Origin: Diatrype stigma
Taxonomy: Eukaryota > Ascomycota > Sordariomycetes > Xylariales > Diatrypaceae
Assembly (NCBI GenBank): GCA_022225965.2
Contig: JAKJXP020000002.1
Location: 992,001 to 1,056,000 of the forward strand
Length of the DNA stretch: 64,000 nucleotides
Direction of reading: 5' to 3'
Part shown: piece after piece, positions 1 through 13,870 of the stretch
How the letters are laid out: the number at the start of each line of letters is the position of its first letter
Numbering within the stretch: position 1 is the first letter of the stretch
Notes under the pieces: generated by a model
What the model saw: the letters and a program-made list of their open reading frames with translations, nothing else
Told to the model about the DNA's origin: nothing
Databases searched by the model: none
Translations under genes and position numbers: made by a program

Positions 1-3000
1 TTAATTCGGTAAGCTTATATTTTCATTTATTTAGCGATTTATATTTAAATATACGTCGGTATTAATTTAACTTTTTTTTAAATTTAAAGTTTTTCGTAAA
101 TAAAGCTATTATTTGGTTTTTCTTAAATTTTATAAAAATATAACGCTTGTTATAATGTTTTTTTTAAATCGCCGTCGTTTTTTTTAATAAGCGCATATTC
201 GTTGCCGGATTTTTTTCGTTTTATTTAAAGGTTTTTTTTATTTTTTATATTTAAAGTTATAACCGTTTAAGTATTTATTTTATTATACGGAAATAATAAT
301 TATATAATATTTCGAATAATAAATATTTCGTAAATATATTGAGATAATTATTATAACTAAATTCGATTTCGTAAAGAATTTTGGCTTAATTGCTTTGCTT
401 TATGTCGTAATATTTTTGGAAATACTTTTTTAAGCTTTGGTTTATGCATTTTATTTAGTCGTTCGTTTATGGATAATATATCGTTAATAATTGGCGCTTA
501 ATTTTCCGTATATTATAAAGTTTTTTTTAGAATTTATTAATTAATAACTTATTTTTATCGTTAACGATGTTTTTAAATAATTCGAATTGGCATTTTATTT
601 TTCGATATAGGATTTTCGTTAATTCGACGGCCGTAAGCGTTTTTAACGTAAATATAAATAATGCCATTTTTATAAATCGATTTACGATAATTAAAATGGC
701 ATTATAATTAATTCCGTTATTATTTAAGCTTATTAAAAAGTTCGTAATAAAATTTATATTAATTTTTTAAAACGGTTAATTCGATAGCGGCAAGAATTAT
801 AACGTTTCGTACGGCTTATATTTAAACTTTATGGCTTTTTAATACGTCGGATACGATTCGACGTACGTTCGAATATCGGTCGTTATATTTCTTTAATGGA
901 ATTTCCGCTTTAAAAGCTTTATAATTCGTTAATTCTTTATATAATTCGCTTTTAAATCGTCGTAATATTAATATATTAGTTATTATTATAAAGCAAATTG
1001 CGCCGAAATTATTAGCTTATTTTTAAAGAAAAAAACGTCGTATTCGTTTATACGGTAACCGCTTCGAATATTAAGTCATTAACGAATAATTTCCGTTAAG
1101 ATTTATAAGTTTAAATTTCTTTTTTGTAATTCCTTAATTTATTCGTAAAATTATTAAGATATCTTTAATATTTAAGCGCTTTTCTTTTTCGTTAAGGCTT
1201 TCGTTAACGGGAAAAAAACGTTTTATAATAATATTTCGGCATTTACGTAATCGTTTTCGGATTTCGATTTTTCGAAATCCGGGCGTTTAAGAATTTTGTT
1301 TTTATCGGCCTTTTATGCTTTTTTTGCGGCATATATTAAAACGATTACGTAATAGGATTTTCCCGATATTCGCTGGTTATTTAGGGCCCATTTTTATTAT
1401 AATACTAAATAAGGGTTTTTTTCGATTTTCGCTTTTTGTTATAAACGTTTCGGATTTTCTGCTTCTAGCTAGAAGTGCCGGCGGCGTCGATAACGTCGAC
1501 TGTATATAGGGGCATAGCACCGCTATGCAATGCTTAGTACTACTTATTACCAGTATAAGGGTAAAGTTATGAAGTAATAAAAGCATGAATTGCTATAAAG
1601 TACTAGGGACTTTAAGAACTTTTATATAATTCTTGGTAATACTAAATAGGGGTACGTAATACTGAGTAATCCTAGGGATTACTGTATTACGTAACACTTT
1701 TACGGTCGTTATTTAAGCAGTAATTATTTAATGCTTAATCGGAAATTTTGCGATTAACGAATTTTATGTTATTCGAAATATTTATTTAATTTTAAAATAA
1801 TTAAAATGGTTATAATTTTAATTCGTTAATATTTATTTTATTTCGATTAATAGTTTTTTCGTAAAATAAAGCTTTTTCGTTAAAATAAATAATACATTAC
1901 CGAAATAAATCGGCTTAAATATATAACCGGTCGTTAATTAAGTTCGTTAATTAAATTCGTAATTTCCGATTTATATTATAAATTAAAATCGAATTGAAAT
2001 AATTTATATATTTAACGGGCTAATTTGTTTTAAAAGTTTTTCGCCGAAACGTCGATAATTTTTCGTTAAACTTTATGGTTTATAAATACGGAAAACCTTT
2101 ATTCGGTTTTTTCCAAAAAATGGCGCTAATATTTTAAATTTTCGATTATAATTAAAAATTCTTATTAATTCGTTTTTTATTACGTTTCGGTATTTATAAG
2201 TTTTCGCAATTAAAAAGCGACGGATTTTTATTTATTATTATATAATTGGAATAAAATTTCGAAAATCGCTTTTAAAAATATATTCGTTTTTATTTTTATT
2301 TTTTGGTATAATTTTAATATTAAAACATAATTGCCGATTAAAAAGCGCCTTATAGCTTTATAAAAGCCGCTTTCGCTTCGTTTGGCCATTAAAAGATTCG
2401 CTATCGCGCCTTTTTCTTTAAAAGCGTTATAATCGGCGCGGTAATTTTGGAATAATTAGGTATAAATCTTTTATAAAAATTAATAAATCTCATAAATACC
2501 TAAATATTTCGAATCAATTTAAGGTACGGCTATTATTATATAACGGCGATTTTATTAGGATTTATTTTAATTTCGTCAGTATTTATAATAAACCCTAAAA
2601 ACGAAATCTTTTTTTGAAAAAATTCATATTTAAATAGCTTTGCGAAGAATTAATATTTTCGTAAACGTTCGTAAATTAATCGAAAATACGTCGTATGTTC
2701 TTTTTTTTTCCGAAAAAATAATATTATTATTTAAATATATTACGTAAATTTTATTTCTTAATTCGGTTAGGACTTTATATATATAAGCCTAAAAAATAAC
2801 CGGGACATTCGTTAATTTAAATGGCATAATAATATATTTAAACTGTCCGTAATATATACGGAAAGCGGTTTTTTATTTGTTGCGTTTTTTAATACGGATT
2901 TTATAATAAACATTTTTTAAATTAAATTTAATAAAAACCTTAACGGAATTTAATTAACTTATGATTTCCGAAATTAAGAATAAAAAATAACGGTTTTTAA

Positions 3001-5300
3001 TTGTTATTTTATTTAACGCTTTATAATCGACGCATAAACGAAATGCGTTTTTTTAAAAACGAATAATACCGGGGCTGCAATTTCGGATTTAAAATTTTAA
3101 ATACGCCCTATTATTAAGTATTTTTTTAAATACGTTTCGAGTTTTTTTCGTTAAAGTTTCGATATAAAATAAATCGGGTCCGTAATAAAAAATAGCTATT
3201 TTAATATAAAGTTAATGGCGTATTTTGTTTATTTTAAAATTAAATAAGCTTTCGTTTTTTTTTTCGAAATATATATTTTCGAAATCTTTTAAGCAATTTG
3301 GCAATACGACCGTTTTTTCGGCGTTATTTTCGCCGAATTCAGGAATGTTTCGATCGTTTTCGAATCCGATTAAATTTATTTAATAAATCGGTTTACTTAT
3401 AAAGGTAAATTCGATTAATTCTTTGCCGTCGATTTCTTTTAAATCGCCGAACGTTTATTAATAAGTAATCGTTTTTAATATTATTCTTAATCGCTTTATA
3501 TTAAAACGGAATAAAAGGAAATTAAACGCTTTACGGTTATAACGAATCGTAAAAATAATTAATAAAACTTTCGTTTTTTTATTGCGTTTATTATTTTTAT
3601 ATCGAATTCGTATATTTCGTAACATTTAATAAAAGCGTTATTAATTCTTAATAATTTCGGTTACGTAACGGCAATCGGTTGGGGCTTTTTTTTCTTAACG
3701 AAATGCCGGCTTATTATATTAATTTAAACCTTTATATTTAAATTAATTCTTACCGTAATAAGCGTTGCGCTTTTTTTCGGAAAGACGGTTGCGGCTTTTC
3801 GAAATAACGGATTTATATTAATTATACGTAAAAGCTTCGCGGAAATAAGTTATACGTAAGCGTTTATTTCGGTAGGCCATTTTTTTATTTCAAATTAATA
3901 TTGGAATCGTCGTATTAAATAAGATTTTAAACGGTTACGGAAAAAATAACTTTAAATACGCCCGATAACGATTTTTCGCTTTTTAATCGAAATAAAAATT
4001 CCGAACGCTTTTTTTTTATAAGCGATAATTCGATATTCTTTTTTATAATTTTAATACGTTATTAGTAATTCCTTTCGTTTTTATTATCGGATCGATTTAT
4101 TACGATCGAAATTCTTTCGGTATTCGGAATTTCCTTATTAGTCGCTTTTGTTTCGTTTTTTTTAGGCGTTAGGCGTTTTAGCGTTAAATATTTTGTTTTT
4201 CTCGAACTTTAAAAAAGCGCTATTATATGGCCGTTTATTTTTACGTTATTTTATTTTTAGAATTTGGCTTTTGCATTAAGCTTATTAAATTTAATTAATA
4301 TCCGTTATTACGGCAAAAAATTGCTTTAATGTAATTTTTTATTTTAATATTTTCGTTTTTAATGTAAATTATAAACGATAATAAAAATGATACGTTAAGC
4401 GCGGGTTTTTTTATTAGAAATTTAATTCCGGCCTTTTTATATTGGCTTAATGGATTTATTATGTAATAAAGAATTTTATCGGTAATTCGTTATTTTAATA
4501 TAAGTTTTCGAACGTATTTCGAAACGTACGTATTATGTATTTGGAATTTATATATTTTTTTAATAAAAATTTATAAATTTTCGAATATTATTTTAATAAT
4601 GTTTTTTTTATATTATTATAATACGATTATTATTTAATTTAAAATTTATTTTTATACGGCCCGTAATTTAATATATATATATTGCTTTAATTTATTTTAA
4701 TTTTTTAATAACGTTAATTTCGATAATAAATTCCTTTTTTTTTTGAATCGTAAATCGTTCGTTAAATATTCGGCTTAGGTATTTCGGAAATTTATCGTTT
4801 CGTAAGGTTTTATTCGTATGTTATATAATAACGAAAGCGATTAATTTTTTTCGTTTTATTTTGTTTTTTGCGATTTATTCGGTACGTATATTTCGTTTTT
4901 TTTGGTTTTAAATACGTTTCGCCTTTAATTCGATTAATAATCGGGCAATTCTTTGGTTCGTAACGAAAATAAGGTCGCTTATAATGCGATCCGATAACGA
5001 CTAATTATCGACCGTACGTACGAAAGTGCTTTTGGAATTTCCGTAATTTGAAAAGTTTTCGCATATCGAATTTTTTTCGTCGTTTTAATGCTAAACGGTC
5101 GTTAATGGTTTTTTTTTCGTTTTATAAAATAACGGATATTGCTTTTTCGTTTTCGTTATTCGTATGCCGTTTTTTGCCCGATTCGGCGGCGATTTAACGC
5201 TAAGTATTTTCTTTTATATCGTTCGTTATAACCGTTTTGTTTTAAAAGTTACGATTAATTTTGTTTATATTAATTATTGCGTTAAATATCGAATAAAAAG
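1..5300 (-). mobile_element. RIP-degraded Ty3/gypsy retrotransposon, truncated by window edge
   Basis: Extremely AT-rich DNA with stops in every frame, yet family motifs can be read on the minus strand. Reverse-transcriptase blocks lie at about 2808-2878 (reading like KTAFRIYYGQFKYIIMPF) and 2711-2737 (YLNN in place of the catalytic YLDD, followed by IIFS). An FLGFII-like block lies near 2580-2610. RNase H-like sequence continues leftwards to about 1900. The order RT then RNase H running right to left fixes the strand. No LTR pair could be assigned, because the left end is outside the window and the right end is obscured near the palindrome at 5301. The loss of Asp in the RT motif fits G-to-A changes from RIP. 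The element is certainly non-functional. The right boundary is approximate. Confidence 0.75.
1437..1696. mobile_element. Solo LTR (260 bp) inserted in the degraded gypsy element
   Basis: The segment begins TGTTA and ends TAACA (TG...CA inverted ends) and is flanked by a perfect 5-bp direct repeat CTTTT at 1432-1436 and 1697-1701. This is the signature of LTR-element integration followed by LTR-LTR recombination. It has normal CA/TG content and much higher GC than its surroundings, so it looks barely touched by RIP and younger than its host element. A short imperfect inverted repeat around 1655-1690 lies near its right end. The parent element is not present in the window. Confidence 0.75.
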
Positions 5301-5718
5301 TTAATAAATTATAAAAATATAAATAATTAAGAATTAATAACGTAATATTTAAACGTAAACGAAATTATTTTAAGAAAAAAATATATAAAATTACCTTTAA
5401 TTATAATTCTTAAAAATATATAAAATATTTTTTATAGGCTTTAATTTTTAATACGGCGTTTAGGCGTTAATTACGTGCCGCTTACGTAATAAGCCCCTTA
5501 AGTAAGAGCTATTTTTTATAAGGAGCTTATTACGTAAGCGATACGTAATTAGCGTTTAAGCGCCGTATTAAGGGCTAACGCTTATAAAAAGAACTTTACA
5601 TATTTTTAAAAATTATAATTAAAAATAATCTTATATATCTTTTTTTTTTAAATAGCTTTGTTTACGTTTAATTATTACGTTATTAACTCTTAGTTACTTA
5701 TATTTTTATAAATAATTA
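5301..5718. repeat. Large palindrome / fold-back element, arms of about 200 bp
   Basis: The two halves are reverse complements around a centre near 5509.5. The 14-mer CTTACGTAATAAGC at 5481-5494 pairs with its exact complement at 5525-5538, and pairing continues outwards to about 5301 and 5718. The arms differ mainly by C/T and G/A transitions, as expected if both were RIP-mutated. Such a structure could be a miniature inverted-repeat (fold-back) transposon or a head-to-head duplication. No target duplication or coding sequence was recognised. Confidence 0.7.
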
Positions 5719-6528
5719 TAGCAAACCTTATTTCGAAAAAGGCCAAACTAAATAAGTCCGTATATATATTATTATATAGCTACATATTAAGACGACATAA
5801 GGTAAAATATAAAACGATAAAATCCTTAATTACTTAAATTCGCGTTTATTAAATCCCTAGCTACTAACGTAGATAGATATGTAGATACCTGCTGGCGAGC
5901 AAATTAATGGTTGATTACTGGTAAGGATGCAAGAGGCAAAGAAGTCACCACTCAAAGGTATTATGTACAACAGGTACTGTATCGTACAGTACCCTGGCGG
6001 GAGTGATAGTCTAAGGTGTGCTGTAATGCCTTGTCTTTGTAGTTAGGTAATTAGACAAGGCTCGCACCCCAGACATGTACTGTTCTCGATTTCATGGCCT
6101 GATTATGCGCTGGCTTCGTTACATTGGAGTGCTGTCGCAATGATCAGTCCCAATTGCATCAAGGTGGCGGTAATTCTGTCAGCATCACTTGGCTACCGTA
6201 TCAAAATGCGACTGTGGCACCACACAGTCACAGGTGTAAAAGTATTTGTGAAATTCTTGGCAAGGCAGGCTGGCAACTACCCATTTTGTTTTACTGGCAC
6301 AGAGAACAGTTAACCCACGGTAAGTACGGACTCTGCTAAAGGGGGCCCGCAGGGACCCCTTTTTGGTTTCTCAGTGAATTGGATTGGTAGATGAACCCGT
6401 AAGGGAAAGCCTTCGGCTCTACCGGGGGAGCCCGAAGTATATAATAATGATAATAATCCACACTGAGTTCTTGAACTCTTCCATCCAAGTCTTGCTCACT
6501 TATTGCCCTGTTTTCCCCATATCTTGTC
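5719..6528. other. Spacer upstream of the split AOS gene
   Basis: AT-rich, RIP-like sequence ends at about 5880 and ordinary sequence follows. Short open frames here (for example 6124-6339) have no recognisable family features. A small hairpin-like GGGG/CCCC pairing lies near 6339-6362. Apart from the TATA-like site listed separately, nothing else was seen. Confidence 0.5.
6438..6444 (+). promoter_or_regulatory. TATA-like box of the AOS gene
   Basis: TATATAA lies 91 bp before the first ATG (6529) of the oxoamine-synthase gene, a usual spacing for a fungal core promoter. Assignment is by position only. Confidence 0.35.
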
Positions 6529-7085
6529 ATGATGGACGATGTTAGTAGCGGGATTCTTTCTCCCACGGGACCTTTAGTAGTTCGCATCAAAGCCCACGAG
6601 CTTCGCGCGAGCTCCGACGAATCGCTCCCTACTTTCTTCCGACACCTGGAAGAAGCGTTGGATGAGCGCCGCGCCGCTCATAAATTCTACACCATCGTGC
6701 AGAATACCTGGCAGACGAGCGGTCACGTTGACTTCTGTTCCGGTGACATACTTGGGCAACGTGCCAGCGACGCCCGCCGCGCCGAGTTCTTCTCTGAGCT
6801 AGAGCGCCATGCTTCCGAATTCAGCACAGGATCAAGTGGTGTGCGGCTTGTGGACGGCAACTACCCCTACATAGAGCAGGCGGAGCGGCAGATTGCCGCC
6901 TTCCATGGCGCCGAGGCCGGCTTGATTCTCGGTTCCGGCTCTGAAGCTAACGTTGCCGTATGGACTGCCATTCCGCGGCCAGGTGACGTTATTGTCTACG
7001 ACGAGTTGGTCCACGCTAGTAGCCACGAAGGCTCTAAGCGAAGCCTAGCGGTAGACAAAGTTATGTTCCCGCATAACGACGTCGA
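6529..7085 (+). pseudogene. 8-amino-7-oxononanoate synthase-like (AOS) gene, 5' part, interrupted
   Basis: N-terminal 185 codons of a PLP-dependent alpha-oxoamine synthase (KBL/AONS, fold-type I). This family condenses an amino acid with an acyl thioester, with loss of CO2. Visible family blocks are DFCSGDILGQ (the DF-S-N-YLG region), STGSSGVRLVDGNYPYIEQ (glycine-rich GSGGSRLL...G block) and GSGSEANVAVW, followed by IVYDELVHAS, typical of fungal BioF-like proteins. Two adjacent ATGs (6529, 6532) are possible starts. A retrotransposon at 7086 interrupts the gene; reading on into the LTR meets a stop within a few codons. The remainder is at 14110-15161. Base composition is normal right up to the junction. 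Close relatives serve biotin synthesis or release of polyketides (Fum8 type); the PKS at 32.6 kb favours the second. Confidence 0.88.
7081..7085. repeat. Target-site duplication GTCGA, left copy
   Basis: GTCGA directly precedes the 5' LTR and recurs at 14110-14114 directly after the 3' LTR. Counting it once leaves the gene's reading frame continuous across the insertion. Confidence 0.9.
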
Positions 7086-7324
7086 TGTCAGGGGTTAGGG
7101 GCGTTATACAGGGGTTCTCCGGTTACATCGGACGTAACCAAGGGATATACGGATACGAATACGAAAGAAATACGCAACATTACCTCTACGAAGTCGCTAA
7201 AAAATAACGAATTATATAAGTAATCGGTTAGTTCCTCCCTTTTTAAGGGCTAGCCAGGTTTTAAATTAATTCAATATATATTTTATATTGCTTCCGCACT
7301 TTAATTTTTTCCTAAAAACTAATA
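7086..7324 (+). repeat. 5' LTR of the AOS-splitting retrotransposon
   Basis: 239 bp, starts TGTCAG and ends CTAATA (ancestrally CTGACA, judged from the other LTR). It differs from the 3' LTR almost only by C/T and G/A transitions. Its outer (left) half keeps more of the original C and G, while its inner half is heavily converted. Confidence 0.9.
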
Positions 7325-10300
7325 AATTAAAACCTTTCCGTATCGATTAAATCGCAAAAAAGCCGATATAATAACGATTATTATTAACGATAACGCTAAA
7401 AATAAGGCCCAGGTTTTTACTTAAACCTTCGAATAGTAATAAAATAAAAACCTTAAGAATCCTTTATCGCCCGGCAGCGATACCGAAAAAACGTTCCGGA
7501 AATTAAACGAATAACTTAGGCTTTTAAAGAATAAACGTGCCGCTTTTACCGCCGACCTTTGCAAAAAAATGGAAATTAAGCGCCTAAATCTCGAATATAA
7601 ACGCTTATAAACTGAACTCGATTTTCCAAAGCCTAGCGGATTCGCGGTAATTACGAACCTAAACTTTTTCGATCTTGGAGCCGCCCTTTTAATACCCTTT
7701 AAATAACCGGAATTAACAAAAGGCATTCCAATGCCAAAATTTCGTAACGGGCTTTATAATAACCAAATAACCCTTTTGGAATATTAGGCTAATAAATCCG
7801 TTATAAGCGTAATATAATCCGTTACGGCAAATTAATTCTTTCGACTTATTGCCCATTTGCTTTATAAAGGGAACAATTATTCGGAATATATCCATTTCGT
7901 AATTTAAATAAAGGCCATTTTTAGGAATTAAAAGCCTTCGCTAAGCCATTTTAAGGCGAGCTACGTAATAAATTATTTTAAAAATCTTTTTGTTGCGTTG
8001 TTTTATTGGTAACTTTTCGAAACTAAAAAAAGATCGAAATACATTTAGGAAAAACAAGAATATATTCGTATCGAGTCTTGGAAAACAATAAAACGCGCTT
8101 TCGTCGAACCATTCGAAAATAATACTACCCGATTAACAAAAGCCGAGCGAAAATTCGACGGCCTTTATTAAAAAGCTAACGAATTCGTTATTAAGTATTA
8201 TTTGCAATATAAAAGGGCATTTATTAATTATTTGCTTATCGGTAATACGATTCTTCCGATTAACCGTTTCGTATAAAGATTATTCCTTTAATTTAGTTAT
8301 TTAATAATAATGTTTTCGAAAAACAGCAATTTCGAAATTGCTTATTAAAAAGCCTTTAAAATGCAAAACATAATATATTATATTGCCGTATCGAATATAC
8401 CGAATATGCCGCAACCGAATTGCTATTAGCCTGTTATTTTTTTATAGCCGGCAATTTCTCCGTTAATACAGCCATCGATTCCGATAATTCCGGACACGCT
8501 AACGCCTAATAAAACGTATTATTCGAACATTTCGAAAGGTTCCTATTATGGATATAAATAATATAGCCATTTTAAAAATGCCTACCTTACTAAAAGCAAA
8601 AATTCGTTTGCGTTTTTTAGGAAAATAACTTGCGGCAAATACTTAAAAAAAGGGCATATATTTAATAAATGCCCCGAAACGAAATGTTATAAATGCGGAC
8701 AAATGGGCCATTTCCGTATAATATGCCCGAATAAGCAATACGTTATTAAATCGAATTTGCAGCCTTTAGGCGCCGCAACTTAAAGCTAAGAAAATGCCCT
8801 TTTTTAGCGGATTTATTACGTTATTAAGATCCGCCGGAAAAAAACATGGCGGCCTTATATGTTATAAATAAACTTAAAAGCCGATTTTAATATAATGCGT
8901 CATAAGGTTATCGAAAAAAACGAATAGTTGTTATTATTAAAACCCGCCGAAAACTTAATCGATATAAATAACGACTTTATTAAGGTTTACGGATTTATTA
9001 TTCGCTTTATTAAAATTATTAATTCATTTGGCTATACGAAAAGGCAAAAATATCGCTTTATAATAATTAATGCTATCGGATTAAACATTATGTTAGAATT
9101 GCCGTAATTAAAAAACGTCGATTTCGTTATTAACTAAAAAACGCATAAATAGAAATATCGAATCGAATACGTTAATATACGCCTTACAAGTTCGGCGAAA
9201 GAATTTATCGGCAATAAAATGGCGATATTCGTCGCTGCAATTATTCCGATTAACCCGAATGCCCTAAAAAAAAATTCCAAAAGCCCCAAAAATTACGACG
9301 AATACAAAAAGCGATATAATAACGATTACGTAAATGTTTTTTTAAAAAAATAAATAAAAAAGTTAATAAATTATTTAATATACGAATATAAAATCGAGCT
9401 TATTAATAACGAAAAGCTACCGTAAGAACCACTTTATTCCCTTTCGAAAAAAAAACTGGAAATCCTTAAAGAATACTTTAATTCGGCAAAACGAAAGAAT
9501 TAAATTAAACGCAGCAACAGTTCCGCCGAAGCCCCGATTTTTTTTGTCCCGAAAAAAAAAAAGCGCTACGATTTTACGTAAATTACAAAGGGCTAAATCG
9601 AATAATTCGCAAAAACCGCATTTCGTTGCCTTTAATATAAGAAATTCTAAACCGGCTAATATTAGCTCGCATATATATAAAAATCGACTTAAAAAACGTA
9701 TATTACAAAATACGCATTAAAAAAGGCGACAAATGGAAAACTGCCTTTTATACGAAATACGGTTATTTCGAATATTTAGTAATGCCTTTCGGCTTAATTA
9801 ATGCTTTAGCGACATTCCAAACGTATATTAATCGAACATTTAAAGGCCTTATCGATAATATTTGCATAATTTATTTAAACGATATCTTAATATATAACAA
9901 AAACCCCATAAAATATAAGCAATACGTACGCAAAATTTTCGACAAATTACGAAAATAAAAGCTATATATAAATATAAATAAATATGAATTTTATATTATT
10001 TCCGGTTTTTTTTTCGGTTTCGAAATATCGCTTAAGAATATCGGAATGGAACAAAGTTATATCGAGGCCATTTCTTAATAAAGGCTGTTTCGAAGCATTT
10101 ACGATATATAAATTTTTTTAGGCTTTATTGGATTTTATCGCAGATTTATTAAGAATTATGCGAAAATTATTGTTTTGTTTACAAATTGCTTACGCGGAAA
10201 CGTTAAAGGTACCATTTAGTTAAATTTTAAAGAGCGAATTATTTTTAAGACCTTATAAAAATATTCCAAATAAGCGGCATTTTAAAATATTTCGATTTTT

Positions 10301-13300
10301 CGTTATTTATTAAAATCGAGATAAATGCGTTTAAAAAAACCATCGGCGCAGTTATTTTATAATTACATAAAAACCGCTAGTACTTAATGGCTTTTAAATT
10401 CCGGAAAATAATTCCGGAAAAAACCAAATACGCAATCGGTAATGGCGAATTGCTAACTATCGTTAATGCATTCGAAATTTAGAAATACTTTATTAGTTAT
10501 ATTTAATTTTTTATATAAGTTATTACGAATTATTTTAATTTTAAATATTTGGAATTAAAGCAAAAACCAAATACGAAATAATTAAAATGGCTTAATAATT
10601 TCGTTACTGTTAATTTTACGATTATTTTTCGTTTTAGCAAATAAAACCTAACGAATGGCTTATTTAAAAGGCCAAATTTCGTTTTTTTTAATAAAGACGA
10701 TAAGGCGAAAAAACAAGATAATATAAAAGCTTTAAAATAAACGTTATAAATAAAAATGCTTATAATAAGGCTAAAAAATGCAAACGTATGTCGCTTAATT
10801 AAAAAAATCGAAGGCACGACGTTAAGAAAAAAGCCTAAAAATATAAGGCAAACCGTTAAGAACGAATTCGAAAAAATAAAACGCGTATTAACTAAAACTA
10901 TAGGTTGCGAATTATTTATTTTACGGCAACCGAATATTAACGAAGCTATTAAAACGGCATTTATGTCGAATAAGTAATTCTTAATAAAATATATTAAGAA
11001 GCTTTAATAAAAGAACCCCTTCGTATTAAGCGGATGCTAAAAGTTTAAAAAATCCCGAGGCGCTTATGTAAAATAATTTTATTAAAGCCGCAACGACGTT
11101 AACGAATTGCTGAAATATAAAACGGCAATATACGTATCCCTTAATGCCGATATTAAAAAGAAATTAATAAAGCAATACTACAATTATTCGATAACCGGGC
11201 ATTTCGGAATTACAAAAACGCATAAGCTATTGGTTAGCAATTATTTCTAAAAAGGCCAAAAGCGAAATATTAAGTTATACATAAAGACTTATCCAAAATG
11301 CTAGCAAACGAAAGCCTTTTATTATTTACCTTACGGCTATTTAAGAAATCTCTTAGCGCCGATTAAGCCGTTTAAAGAAATTAATATAAATTTCGTTACA
11401 GGATTGCCTTATTCGTTAAAACCTTACGGCGCCAAAAAATGTAACGCGATTTTTATTATTATAAACAAGCTAACGAAATATAGGTATTATATCGTTACGA
11501 CGTTCCGTTTAATAATAAGCGGATTAATAAAAATCTTATTTTATTACATTTTTAATTAACATAAAATATTAAAAGGCATCGTTTTAAATAAAGGATCATT
11601 TTTTATAAGCCATTTTTGGAAAACGTTTTGTCATTTCTTTTCGATAAAGCGACGATTTAATACAGCTTTTTATTTTCAAACCGACGGCTAAACAAAACGT
11701 TTAAACTAAATGCTTAAGCATTATTTAAAAACATACTGCGACCTAAAATAAACAAATTAAGCAATATATTTATTTTTTATTCAATTTACGTATAATAATA
11801 CATAACATTTAGCGATATAAATAATACCGGCCCAGGCCCTTTTCGGTTATATATCGAAAGCATCCGGAAATGCATCCTTATTGCCGTAAACGCCGAAACC
11901 GTTTTCCGTAACCAAAGCAGCCGTTAAAAGAATCGAGCAAATCGAAAAAAACAAAACCGTAATACAGCAGCAACTTCGCAAAACGTAAAATACGTACGAA
12001 AAGTTTTATAATAAAAGCCGTTTATTAAAACAATTTATTTTCGACTAATGGATTAAAATCTTTACGAAGCATATTAATTAACGCCAATCCAATAGGAAAC
12101 TTTTAAATAAATATATTAGCCCTTTTTAAATTACGAAAATAATAAATTCTCGCCTAGCTTACGAAATCGATTTACCTGCTCTTTATAATAAAATTCATAA
12201 CGTTTTTTCCGTTTTCTTATTAAAGCCATAAAACAATAAAGGCGACCCTACAACCGAAAGAAAAACAGGCCTCGACTTAAAAGCGGAAAAGCTTTGGATA
12301 ATCGAAGCCATAATTGGCTATAAAGATTCGGAACGCCAAAAATAATACCTTATAAAATGAAAAAACTTTCCGGACGAAAAAAATACGTAAGAATCTCGAA
12401 AGTATCTTTTTAATAACCTAATTAAAGCCTACGAAAATATATTAAACAGAAAAAAGCAAAAAACATCGTTACGAATTTATAAAAAAAACGATAAAACGTA
12501 ATTACGGATTATTAAAAAAGTCCTTATTTGATTATTATAAAGTATTATTTCGGCCGGAATTTATTTAGTTACGAAATAATATCGAGGCTTTAATTATAAC
12601 TTATTAAAAAAATTCCAAGTTTATAAATCGTAATTTCGTTTTAACGTTTTAAAAAGTCCGTAACGCGGTTTAATTTTCCGTATTACGATATTTTTCGGCC
12701 AAAGCCATTATCGCGATTTCGGCGGCTTCGCTTTTAGCTCGCAAACGCTATATCCAGGCGATATTCGCCTATAAAAAGAAAAAAAGCAAAATATCAAATT
12801 GCAAAGCCTTAACGACCGAGCCGTTATTATTAAACAAAACGGGATATACGCGTTTTATTTATTCCTTACTTATCGTAAAAGGATTATAATCGAATTAATT
12901 AATAATTAATAAAAAGCCAAATAATAAGTAACAAAATTATGGCGGCTTATTTTTTCCTTAAATTAATCATATTAGGTTTTTTAATTAAGTCGAACGTCGA
13001 ATTAGGTTTTTTGGATTTATGATAAATATTAGCAGGATTTTCGCTAAGGGATTATCGAAAACGACTTATGGATTTGCGGGCAACTTAGGCGATAACTTAG
13101 ACGGCCTTAATATCTTTTTTGATCGAAATAACGAACATAACGGCGTATTTTTTATAAACGGTACGGAACGTAATAGCGATTTCGATAAGGATTTTAAGGA
13201 TTTAATAAAGAATTAACAAAAAGACTCGATAAGAATTAACGGAAATATATTAACTTTAATTATAATCTTATTACCTTTACGAAATTCGAAATATTTGTCT

Positions 13301-13870
13301 TGGTTTTTTAAGGCTTTATCGATTTCGCAACGGTACTTGGCGTTACGGATAAAAACGACGGTATATCGGAAATAAAACGGATTACGTTTTGTATTAATTA
13401 CGAATTAACTAAAGGCTTATTAATAACCGAAATACCTATTATTTATAATACCTAAATGCGGATTTAATCGGGCGTTATAATAATTCCTTTAAAAAAACGC
13501 AACGTAAGCGAAAAAAGTATTAATAAAAAAAATACCAAAAAAATGTAATTATTTTGCAAAAAGTTAATAACGATTTCCGGATTTATAGTCGTATCGAAAT
13601 CTTTAATAAGAATTCGTCGCGAATAAGGAATAATAATAGCTTATTTGGCGTTATTAAAGAATATTTAAAAAAGAAGGTTTTAAAAATGGAGTAACGCGGT
13701 ATTTATATGGTTAAAGGCGGTATAGCATTAACGTAAGCGGTTAGCAATTTTGCTATTCGGCAAAATTACGAGTTCTTAACGCTTTCGCCGAAACCCCTTT
13801 ATTTAATAATCCATTTTACGATAACCTTACTTTGGCCTTTAAAAATAAAGGCCCTGGAAAAAAAGGGCTT

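Noticed and set aside
6370..6440. Possible tRNA or structured RNA upstream of the AOS gene
   Set aside because: Small hairpins only (for example AGCCTTCGGCT), with no cloverleaf or conserved tRNA boxes.
10530..10977. Open frames in the AT-rich blocks (also 16060-16326, 18459-19224, 20226-20729, 23023-23304, 24649-24983) as genes
   Set aside because: They lie in RIP-mutated transposons, are short, and show Lys/Ile/Phe/Asn-rich composition without domains.
13019..13216. Small plus-strand frame downstream of the integrase as an extra gypsy gene
   Set aside because: No recognisable domain, and it sits in degraded sequence between integrase and LTR. It may be a remnant but nothing supports a gene.
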